Assembly: GCF_019279795.1 (NCBI RefSeq)
Contig: NC_056738.1
Coordinates: forward strand, 480,676,781-480,740,780
Source: Protopterus annectens
Lineage: Eukaryota; Chordata; Ceratodontiformes; Protopteridae
Length of the DNA: 64,000 nucleotides
Reading direction: 5' to 3'
A model generated the notes under the pieces. It worked only from the letters and a program-made list of their open reading frames with translations. It made no database searches and was not told the origin of the DNA. Position numbers and translations under genes: made by a program. Within the stretch, counting starts at the first letter, position 1, and each line of letters opens with the position of its first letter. Positions 56,539-64,000 of this stretch are shown piece after piece.

Positions 56539-58218
56539 CTAAAGCAATGTCCAATTTTTACTCAAGATACCCCTTATAAAATGATGGTCCATTGAGAAAG
56601 TACATAAAAACCTAAGTTGATTATTAGTATGGCTATATCCTCCCCTAATTGCTACATTACCAATTGATTGATTAATTTGATTAGCAACATGTTGGGAGGC
56701 TAAAATGGGGCTAAAATTACCAGTTTTACGTTTATAACCAACTTCATTCATGACTTCCTCTATCAAATGTAATGGGTACCCCCTATTGTTGAACATGCCA
56801 ACTAGCTTGTTACATTCCACCTCAAAATCATGATCGTCTGTAACCATTCTGGCTGCCCGCACCATCTGGCCTTTAACAATAGCCTTCTTTTGATGGTGCG
56901 GGTGGCAACTGGAATAGTGTAGAAAACCATTAGAGTAAGTAGGCTTTCTGTAGATGTTGCTTTTGAATCTCATGTTGGAATAATCCTTCTCTAGCAAAAT
57001 GTCTAAAAGACTAATCTCAGTATAACTGGAATTAAATGTAAATTCTAGAAAATTAGTTAGAGTAGTGATAGACTCAATAAAGCTAGGAATAAGTTCCGGT
57101 TGCCCTTTCCACAGAATAAACATGTCATCCTGGTATCTTGTGTACCAGGTGACATGTGTTTGGAACATAAAATTTTGAAATAGTAGTGTGTTTTCCCAAT
57201 GAGCCAAAACACAGTTGGCGTACGCCCCCCCACAGGGCGACCCCATAGCTACCCCTGATGTTTGCATATACATACCATCTTCGAACTTAAATATATTGTT
57301 GTAAAGTATAAGTTCCAGAAGTGTCTCAACCAAATAGATGACCTTGTCATTCACTTTTCTATCAACCAAAAAATCCCTCACCCACTCAAGGCCTACATCA
57401 TGTGGTATCACAGTATATAAATCCTTTATATCGACTGTGAGGAGCATTAAAGTTGGATCAAACTGGATCTTATTAATAGAATCCAAAAAGCTCCATGAAT
57501 CCTTACAAATATGTTTTTCTTTAGCTAACAGTGGCTTAAGTAAGGTGTCAACATATTTAGCGCATGCGCTCGTAATGGATCCTCTACCATCCACAATTGG
57601 CCTGAGGGGTGGGTCATGAATGGATTTGTGAATTTTAGGTACTCCGAAGAAAACAGGTAGTCTTGGTGATGCCATTGTTAAATAATTATGTAGCTCAGTG
57701 TCTATGAATTCTTCCAAGAACAAATCTTCCAGGATGTATTGAATCCTCCTATATGCTATGTTAACTTCATTGACACTAATCGCTTGGTATGGACCCTTCT
57801 CCAAATGTTTAAGAACTTTATCTACATAAACATGATGGTCCATAAAGATGAGCCCATTCCCTTTATCTGGTTTCATCACCCTGACTTTACAGTCCTTCAG
57901 AGTACTAATCCATTGCCTATCCTCTGCTGTTATATTGAGTTTGGTGTTATTGTGTGGGGGATGGTTGATAGCCAAATGCCTGAAATCTAACTCACATGCC
58001 AGTTCAAATGCTTTTAGGTTCTGTGTCGGGGGGGGGGGGTTAAACACACTAGCTATCCTAAACAGATTTACTAAACTAGGCATGTTCCCTAAAACCATGC
58101 GTAAATTCAGTTTTCGTACAAACAATTTAAGATCAACTATTATTTTCACCATGTCAAAGTGAGTATCTGGAATAAAATTCAACCCTCTTGAAAAGAAGTC
58201 ACACATACTTTGTTCCAC
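56539..58218 (-). CDS. Penelope-like reverse transcriptase
   Basis: 559 residues, uninterrupted. Telomerase-related RT blocks: 'RVMKPDKGNGLIFMD' (113-127), 'RLPVFFGVPKIHK' (186-198), 'PLRPIVDGRGSITSA' (204-218), motif A 'LLTVDIKDLYTVIPHD' with Asp263, motif B 'QTSGVAMGSPCGGAYANC' (319-336), motif C 'RYQDDMFILW' with Y-Q-D-D at 362-365, then 'LEFTFNSSYTEISLLDI' and the thumb. All catalytic Asp are present. It is followed in the same frame by the endonuclease region, with one stop codon between them that both copies share. Confidence 0.95.
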   Translation of the reverse strand: MEQSMCDFFSRGLNFIPDTHFDMVKIIVDLKLFVRKLNLRMVLGNMPSLVNLFRIASVFNPPPPTQNLKAFELACELDFRHLAINHPPHNNTKLNITAEDRQWISTLKDCKVRVMKPDKGNGLIFMDHHVYVDKVLKHLEKGPYQAISVNEVNIAYRRIQYILEDLFLEEFIDTELHNYLTMASPRLPVFFGVPKIHKSIHDPPLRPIVDGRGSITSACAKYVDTLLKPLLAKEKHICKDSWSFLDSINKIQFDPTLMLLTVDIKDLYTVIPHDVGLEWVRDFLVDRKVNDKVIYLVETLLELILYNNIFKFEDGMYMQTSGVAMGSPCGGAYANCVLAHWENTLLFQNFMFQTHVTWYTRYQDDMFILWKGQPELIPSFIESITTLTNFLEFTFNSSYTEISLLDILLEKDYSNMRFKSNIYRKPTYSNGFLHYSSCHPHHQKKAIVKGQMVRAARMVTDDHDFEVECNKLVGMFNNRGYPLHLIEEVMNEVGYKRKTGNFSPILASQHVANQINQSIGNVAIRGGYSHTNNQLRFLCTFSMDHHFIRGILSKNWTLL

Positions 58219-58297
58219 CTTAAATAAGGTGAAATTGTGTATTTTTTGAAATCACCCTCGGTACTGTTTATAATTTTTACTTCATTTTTGAGGGGAA

Positions 58298-59644
58298 TTA
58301 TTTCTTCTTCGGATTCCTCTTGTTCTTTGGCGACTGATGGTTCCCATTGGATCTCAAATTCCTTTGATTGGGATCTTGTCCTTGCCGAAAATCCTGAGCA
58401 GATACTGACATGCCAACATTGTTATTATTGTTGCTACTCGAAATATTGTGATTATTGCCCTCAGAGTCAATAATTTCTTTCCCCTGAGCCTGGTTACTGC
58501 GTCCCTGGTCGTCGGCACCTGTACCTTGGCCCACGGCCACCGGGAACTCGGGTGCCTGATTCATACCAGGTAAGGGTACACTCTGGCCTCTTGTTTGATA
58601 ATTAATGCTAGTAGTTCTCACAGTATACTTAGGCTGACTTACTAAAGGAGGCAAAGGATATGCTTTATTGTTGGCGTATTGAGATATGTCCCTCTCAATC
58701 TTCTTTTTCTTGTTATTAGATAATTTAAGCATTGTTGCTTCAATCCTAGTGAATATTCTTGAGTATTCATAATGGTATCTATTAAAATTCGGATTATTTT
58801 TAATGTCCTGTTCAAGCAACTGTAAGTCTTTTTGATAGGATGCTATCCCTTGTGCATAATGACCAATCAAGCTTTGCATAAATTCACAACCCTGCTTGTC
58901 AAACATGTTTAAAAGCTGTTGGTGAAAGTCAGATCCATTGACTAACCCTACAGGGAACCTCCACTGCCGGAGGCCTTTGGGAACAATGTGCTTATCCAAG
59001 CACTCCTCTAAATATGCTACCTCCAACTGTAGCTTCCTACATTTAAACAATTTATAATCAAATTCATTAATAATGACCATAATATCTGTAACAGTACTTT
59101 CTTGTTCCTGCGCAATATCTACTGTGTCACGACTGTCAGTTGAAAAGAAATTCCTGTTGCTGAGAAATGTATTAAGCGAGGGTGAAGAATTCTGCTCATT
59201 TTGCACTAATCCATACCCCTTTTCGGTCTGTTTTGGTTGTTGAAACCTGTGTGTTTCCGGTGCCATAGCATTATCAGTTCCTGGCCAATGCTGATTCCTT
59301 TTCCCACTAATACCACTTTCACCTCTCTCCTTGTGGCCAGCTGATAATTGATTGGGGTAGGTTTCATGACGGTTATGCTCCTCAATAACCGGAGCAGGCG
59401 CACGGTTCACATTACTATCCTTAATGCTATGGTCTAAGTCTTCGAACCTCTGTGTCAGCTGATCCAACTGCCCCATGATCATCTGCATCAGGACGGTTAA
59501 ATTCCCATTCTCGGCATTTAGTTCCACATTACTACAAGCTGGACTAACCGCTACATTGTCCGTGTGATCTCCTTGTTCCAGTCGACGTAATAACAACGGA
59601 GAAGAAGAGAAGTCAGGCGTGCCAGCTGCCTCCTCGTTAGCCAT
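58298..59644 (-). CDS. Penelope-like element ORF1 (coiled-coil, basic tail)
   Basis: 448 residues from 'MANEEAAGTPDFSS'; I prefer this Met because codons upstream of it belong to the neighbouring copy's 3' end. Residues about 50-75 contain a heptad-like helix ('LMQMIMGQLDQLTQRFEDLD'). The middle ('KCRKLQLEVAYLEECLDKHI', 'GLRQWRFPVGLVNGSDFHQQ', 'LLEQDIKNN') looks helical. The C-terminus is low-complexity (Asn runs) and ends in a basic patch ('SPKNKRNPKKK'). No enzyme motif is seen. Many Penelope elements have only one ORF; an upstream coiled-coil ORF1, perhaps RNA-binding, occurs in some. It ends 79 bp before the RT frame. Confidence 0.8.
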   Translation of the reverse strand: MANEEAAGTPDFSSSPLLLRRLEQGDHTDNVAVSPACSNVELNAENGNLTVLMQMIMGQLDQLTQRFEDLDHSIKDSNVNRAPAPVIEEHNRHETYPNQLSAGHKERGESGISGKRNQHWPGTDNAMAPETHRFQQPKQTEKGYGLVQNEQNSSPSLNTFLSNRNFFSTDSRDTVDIAQEQESTVTDIMVIINEFDYKLFKCRKLQLEVAYLEECLDKHIVPKGLRQWRFPVGLVNGSDFHQQLLNMFDKQGCEFMQSLIGHYAQGIASYQKDLQLLEQDIKNNPNFNRYHYEYSRIFTRIEATMLKLSNNKKKKIERDISQYANNKAYPLPPLVSQPKYTVRTTSINYQTRGQSVPLPGMNQAPEFPVAVGQGTGADDQGRSNQAQGKEIIDSEGNNHNISSSNNNNNVGMSVSAQDFRQGQDPNQRNLRSNGNHQSPKNKRNPKKK

Positions 59645-59765
59645 CCACAAACTACGAACGAAAAAGGCAAACAAACTTGTAAAACACAAAGCCCGAAGTG
59701 GTTAGCTGGATACCGCCAAACTACTGTTGAAAACAGTCACGAACAGTCACAAAGTAAATTTTCTT

Positions 59766-59817
59766 TAACACAATTTTAATGGTGTTTTCGGAAACGACTA
59801 TGCGTTTCCTTCTTCAG
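59766..59817 (-). ncRNA. Hammerhead-like ribozyme, second copy
   Basis: Sequence identical to 55336-55387 across the whole core. It sits just upstream of ORF1 of the full copy, so self-cleavage here would release a transcript with a defined 5' end, as proposed for the family. Confidence 0.7.
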
Positions 59818-60398
59818 AAGGTAAAAAACGAAAGCAAAAACAACATAATCACATCCAGCCCATCCTTTTAAAACAATTTAAAACATCATGTGATGCTAAT
59901 TAATTGATAAATTAATAAATGCGCTCAAAGCTATGTTTGCATTTAACTAACAACAATTCTAACTACATCAAACCAAAGACAATCCCAAAGCATGTCTATT
60001 TATTTTAAGTAAATAATTCTGAGATATAAGTTAGTTGTTGTACTCTTAAAAACTCTTACCCAACCTTTTCACATATACTACAAAAAACTAGTTATATTTA
60101 CATTTAAATACAGTAATTCAAATTACCTTAAAAATAATCCCAAGATATTTCACTACTTTAATAAAAACTGAATATCATCAAATGTAGGTTTAAAAATAAA
60201 TCCAGATTGGCCAATAATACAAATGGCCAATATGGACAAGTTGAAGGCAGCAAAAAAGAAAATCCATTTCTAAATCTTTTACATTAGGGTATATATAGCC
60301 AAGATACCTACTAAATACAAAACAATGGTATTAAAGCAAGGTATCAACATATAAAAATCATCACAGGGCAGTTTAAAAATCTGTAATAACAAGCTCCC

Positions 60399-60902
60399 CT
60401 ATCTTTTGCAAGCAAGCTTTTTTAATACACAAGTAATGGACATATTTTCATTAAGACCTGGCGCAAAAGTAGCCCCTGTCCTTATCTGCCAACATAGTTC
60501 TTGTATGTCCAGATGAATTTGCCATGGTCCCACATAAGGGGCAATTTCTATTTTTTGTAGCACCATAAATTCAAATTCATGATTAGGGAATTCCAAAACA
60601 TGGCATGCAAGTGCATTGTTTATGTCACCCTTGGAGATAGCGTAATAGTGTTCATAAACACGTTGCCTCAATTTACGCTCCGTTTTCCCTATATAGAATG
60701 CGTGGCAAGCTGTGCACATTGCAACATACACCACAGCCTTCGTATCACAATTATATTTACCCATAATTCTATACGAAATTTTATTGAGCAAGGCCGTGTT
60801 GCCTTCTTTTATGTGTTTGCATTGTGCACAGCTGCCACATTTGCTCATTCCTTTAATAGCTCTCCTCATCTTAGATTGCCCACTTTCCAACAAAGTTTTC
60901 AA
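60399..60902 (-). CDS. Penelope-like GIY-YIG endonuclease domain, second copy
   Basis: 167 residues, differing from the first copy at one residue seen by eye (Lys for Arg in 'YAIS(K/R)GDINN'). Same Y-I-G and Arg residues. It would be expressed only with the truncated RT, so it is likely a passenger. Confidence 0.85.
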   Translation of the reverse strand: MKTLLESGQSKMRRAIKGMSKCGSCAQCKHIKEGNTALLNKISYRIMGKYNCDTKAVVYVAMCTACHAFYIGKTERKLRQRVYEHYYAISKGDINNALACHVLEFPNHEFEFMVLQKIEIAPYVGPWQIHLDIQELCWQIRTGATFAPGLNENMSITCVLKKLACKR

Positions 60903-60968
60903 ATTGACCCCTTGTCTAAAAGTTATAGGTGGTGGGCCACTACAAACTTTCTGAACTTGTATATCACT

Positions 60969-61701
60969 CTAAAGCAATGTCCAATTTTTACTCAAGATAC
61001 CCCTTATAAAATGATGGTCCATTGAGAAAGTACATAAAAACCTAAGTTGATTATTAGTATGGCTATATCCTCCCCTAATTGCTACATTACCAATTGATTG
61101 ATTAATTTGATTAGCAACATGTTGGGAGGCTAAAATGGGGCTAAAATTACCAGTTTTACGTTTATAACCAACTTCATTCATGACTTCCTCTATCAAATGT
61201 AATGGGTACCCCCTATTGTTGAACATGCCAACTAGCTTGTTACATTCCACCTCAAAATCATGATCGTCTGTAACCATTCTGGCTGCCCGCACCATCTGGC
61301 CTTTAACAATAGCCTTCTTTTGATGGTGCGGGTGGCAACTGGAATAGTGTAGAAAACCATTAGAGTAAGTAGGCTTTCTGTAGATGTTGCTTTTGAATCT
61401 CATGTTGGAATAATCCTTCTCTAGCAAAATGTCTAAAAGACTAATCTCAGTATAACTGGAATTAAATGTAAATTCTAGAAAATTAGTTAGAGTAGTGATA
61501 GACTCAATAAAGCTAGGAATAAGTTCCGGTTGCCCTTTCCACAGAATAAACATGTCATCCTGGTATCTTGTGTACCAGGTGACATGTGTTTGGAACATAA
61601 AATTTTGAAATAGTAGTGTGTTTTCCCAATGAGCCAAAACACAGTTGGCGTACGCCCCCCCACAGGGCGACCCCATAGCTACCCCTGATGTTTGCATATA
61701 C
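60969..61701 (-). pseudogene. Penelope-like RT, C-terminal part only
   Basis: Open from motif B through motif C 'RYQDDMFILW' and the thumb to the stop. Codons upstream of 61701 (to 61754) come from flanking DNA. The fingers and motif A are missing, so it cannot be active. Confidence 0.9.
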
Positions 61702-62313
61702 AAGTTAATCCCACTATAAGACACAAGATTAACTGATATTAAAAATGTCATCATGCACCAAGATCTGATATCTGAATAATAATGTGTTAACCGTTATTGT
61801 CCACACTGTGCTATGTCAAAAGGTATGTATATGAATGTATATATAAGAATGTTGTAATTACAAGGTCAGATAGTACAAAAAGAGAGAATGAGAAAGAAAT
61901 CATTCAAGAAAGAAACGGCAGTTTCGCAATAGCTCCTTCTGCTGAAATACACACTTGTGATATTTTTAGCAGAAACAGCCATGGTTCGAATCTCTGGAGT
62001 GGTAGTAAGCTGTATGCATAATTTCAACTAGGATTTTGTGAAAATGTGTAGAAACAGTCAGGTAGTGTTAACAAACATTCCCTCCACAGGTCTTCCAGGT
62101 AAGAGAAGGTATAAAGTAGCTATACGAAGGCTGTAGTTATACTGTGTCCAACACCCATGGTCCAACCCCAAGGCTGCAAATGACAGCAAGATAAGTACAT
62201 ACACCAAGTGGTCTCCCCCAATAAATATTCAAAAGTGTCATGCTGTCACAGCTACTGGTCCCTGCTAACAACAACCAGGATGACCGATAGCAATCAAGGC
62301 AGAGTATGTCAGT

Positions 62314-62377
<64 letters not shown>

Positions 62378-62634
62378 GAGTGCACATATGTAACCCTGAC
62401 TATGTGAATATGGGTAGAAACAGTCATGTAGAATTAACAAACATTCCCTCCACAGATCTTCCAGGTAAGAGAAAGTGTAAAGTAGCTATAAGAAGGCTGT
62501 ATTTATACTGTGTGCAAACATACCACTGCCCAACCCAACACCATAGTTGTTCTAATAATACCTGTAGAGTAATGAGTAGAGCAATGATCATTAAGGCTGT
62601 GACCACTGCAAGAATCTATGTTTGTTAACTGACA

Positions 62635-62666
<32 letters not shown>

Positions 62667-63043
62667 TCTCTCCCCCACCTTATCTTCACCAGTAATCTAA
62701 ACACATAAATGAATGGATATGTTTTCCACAAAACCTATTGTTGGGACATGTTCCTGTTATTCTACAAATGTTGAAATGTATTCCAATTAATGTTCCCTGT
62801 TCATATACTATCACTGGTGACCTGTTGTTATCAGTGTAACCTGCATGCCGGTGTAATGCCCACTGTGGTTCCATGTATGCATATGTTCTGTTTCCTTTGA
62901 AAATGTTCCAAATCTGTTGTTTTGGGTTAATGGGAATACTCATGCATGCTGTTATAAGTAATCCTGGAATGTGTTTACCGTTACTAACCGACATATGTTC
63001 TAAAACTGCAAAACCATAGTACATCAGGGAAGGCTGATCTCAG
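61702..63043. other. Rest of intron 2: direct repeat and microsatellites
   Basis: A block of about 120 bp ('acaaacattccctccacag', 'cttccaggtaagaga', 'gtaaagtagctat') occurs at 62045-62150 and 62412-62520, about 365 bp apart. Between them is (CA)n (62316-62372). (CT)n lies at 62635-62672. 61975-62000 has a lone B-box-like word ('ggttcgaatct'). No coding region recognised. Confidence 0.7.
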
Positions 63044-63303
63044 TGGATCTGCCTCTCCCACCTCATCTTGCCATTGCACCGGGCCCCAGCATGTTTGAGA
63101 CCCACCCCAGGACCTCCTTGTCTGCTGGTCCTCCACAACCTTTGGGTGGAACCACCTCAGAGGATGGGACTCATCCCCCCCCCGGGTGCAGGCATGGACA
63201 GGATCCTGTCACCCAAAGCCAGATCTGGGGTCTGGTGCATAGCAAGCTCCACAAAGAATTTGGAGATCTGCTACACCAGCTTGAAGGCCACATGGCACAA
63301 TAA
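63044..63303 (+). CDS. Myb-like gene, exon 3 (terminal)
   Basis: Open from the acceptor CAG at 63041-63043 to TAA at 63301. It starts 'DLPLPPHLAIAPGP', passes through a Pro/Gly-rich stretch with 'GGTTSEDGTHPPPG', and ends in a short amphipathic helix with regular Leu. It joins exon 2 in phase. Assignment rests on phase and composition only. Confidence 0.5.
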
Positions 63304-64000
63304 GAGAGTCAACCTGCCCCTCCTGCTCAGCCTCCAGCAGGGACTGTATCCATTTGGGGGTTCATGGGCTTCCGATTACCAAACACCCTTCCGCGTCCAA
63401 GGTGTTACCCCCCACATGTGTCATATACCGCCCCTGTATGCTGTCTTGTCTGTCTTCCTACCCAACCTACCTCCCCAAATATACTTACTATCCTTCCCCA
63501 ACATCCCACTCTCACCTTAAAAAAAAGGGCAATCTGTTCCCAAAAAAAATGTCGCCCCATATATAGCTGTCCATTTCACACGTGTCCACTGGACACATGT
63601 AATCTTGTCGAATTGGCTTCACAACACATTATTGTTAGCCTCACCCCTCTCTCTCTCTCAGAGGTTTATGTGTCCAAATGTACATCCAAATTCAGTATAT
63701 ATGCAGAACTGCTGCTGTAGAAGAAATGGACAGCTATGGACCTTCCCTACACCTATGCTGCACTTCCCCAGCTGTCCTTCATATTGTTTTTCCCTCTTCA
63801 TGCCCCCTTTTTCACCACTTTCCTATCACTTCTTTATTCTTTTCTTTTAAAGACATTAGCACTGGGCTAAGCAGGAGTAAGCAGTAGTAAGCGGAAGTAA
63901 GCCTGTTTTATGGTTTTAAGTGATGCCTACACAGATTAAGCACTTTTAATGCTGTCTGTAAGCAGATTTAACCGGAAGTTAGCATTGCTTACCACCGCAC
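63304..64000. other. 3' side of the Myb-like gene; TAAGC-rich end
   Basis: 63304-63850 is Pro/Ser-coding-looking CT-rich DNA with no credible gene. 63860-64000 is rich in TAAGC words like 54200-54380 and ends at the window edge. Confidence 0.4.

Larger units (their letters stand above)
55249..59677 (-). mobile_element. Penelope-like element, full-length copy
   Basis: Minus orientation: 5' end at about 59677 abutting the 3' end of a second partial copy; ORF1 58298-59644; reverse transcriptase 56539-58218; GIY-YIG endonuclease 55969-56472; 3' region with a hammerhead-like motif at 55336-55387; 3' end near 55249 ('tgtaaaacacaaagcccg'). The same 3' region recurs at 59678-60398, which gives the pseudo-LTR arrangement known for the family. 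All three frames are long and open. It looks young. Confidence 0.92.
59678..61701 (-). mobile_element. Penelope-like element, 5'-truncated upstream copy
   Basis: Head-to-tail with the full copy and near-identical to its last 2 kb. It begins inside the RT at motif B ('YMQTSGVAMGSPCGG', 61701) and ends at 59678. A partial copy placed upstream of a full one is the classic Penelope tandem arrangement. Confidence 0.92.
54470..63303 (+). pseudogene. Harbinger Myb/SANT-like gene, three exons, PLE in intron 2
   Basis: Exon 1 (about 54470-54804, donor GTAAGT) holds a Myb/SANT-like helix set: 'RWGIQEFKVMVGLLVKKHD', 'DAWESLACDLTSATG', 'ISRTDEQVQHHYGH'. A one-base loss near 54730 shifts frame; the next codons read 'LKRRKRELLDKWVQEAQQRG'. 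Exon 2 (54896-54964, donor GTGAGT) encodes 'PAEWAANKEAHASS'. Exon 3 (63044-63303) encodes a Pro-rich segment, then 'GLVHSKLHKEFGDLLHQLEG'. Exon phases agree (1 and 1). Such proteins are the DNA-binding partner of Harbinger transposases. Intron 2 is about 8 kb because it took in a Penelope-like pair. No transposase is seen here; it could lie beyond 64000. Confidence 0.6.

Noticed and set aside
56149-56595. 148-codon plus-strand frame over the Penelope endonuclease (also 60579-61025)
   Set aside because: It is the antisense shadow of the endonuclease and RT end.
55249-61701. LTR retrotransposon or retrovirus
   Set aside because: The RT is of the Penelope/telomerase-related type with a GIY-YIG endonuclease; there is no integrase, protease or capsid. 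The long repeats are a head-to-tail partial copy.

Overview
This window looks like repeat-dense nuclear DNA from a non-mammalian vertebrate with a large, transposon-rich genome. The repeat mix is CR1-type LINEs with a 3' octamer tail, R4-like LINEs, V-SINE (DANA/HE1-like) repeats, a MIR-like SINE, a DIRS fossil, Harbinger DNA transposons and a Penelope-like element. That mix fits a lungfish or another large-genome fish best. The taxon is an inference; no single-copy host gene is present to anchor it. I see no prokaryotic gene, operon, rRNA, CRISPR array or functional tRNA gene.

Layout. 1-9829: decayed CR1-like LINEs, including a tandem array of about 240-bp tRNA-like units (1290-2500) and a CR1 copy inserted inside another CR1 copy. 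9830-12520: a Harbinger transposon with an uninterrupted 378-residue DDE transposase, followed by a cluster of near-perfect hairpins. 13608-14394: a short inverted-repeat DNA element. 15100-22640: a broken DIRS-family fossil carrying a CR1 and a SINE-like insertion. 23795-45571: a deep nest built on R4-like LINEs. Into one R4 copy went a fold-back element with a hammerhead-like motif (itself hit by a CR1), a CR1 fragment, and an 8.9-kb inverted-repeat element that carries a decayed six-exon SAM-like gene. 44028-51219: a tandem duplication of about 3.6 kb whose breakpoints lie at the same place in two CR1 copies. 53304-64000: a MITE, then a split Harbinger Myb/SANT-like gene whose second intron is filled by a head-to-tail Penelope-like pair with intact ORFs and hammerhead-like motifs in its terminal repeats.

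How the parts relate. Most genes belong to mobile elements. CR1 supplies an SGNH-type esterase in ORF1 and an APE endonuclease plus reverse transcriptase in ORF2; its tail is shared by a tRNA-derived SINE at 14665. R4 supplies a reverse transcriptase followed by a zinc knuckle and a restriction-like endonuclease. Penelope supplies ORF1, a reverse transcriptase, a GIY-YIG endonuclease and a putative self-cleaving RNA. Harbinger needs a DDE transposase and a Myb-like partner; both kinds occur here, but about 43 kb apart and probably in different elements.

Most notable: (1) two unrelated sequences share one hammerhead-like fold with fully different but compensated stems II and III; (2) the multi-exon SAM-like gene lies inside an inverted-repeat insertion whose empty site can be read from the flanking R4 LINE; (3) the LINE-mediated tandem duplication can be mapped to a 10-bp crossover interval; (4) the hairpin cluster beside the Harbinger transposase.
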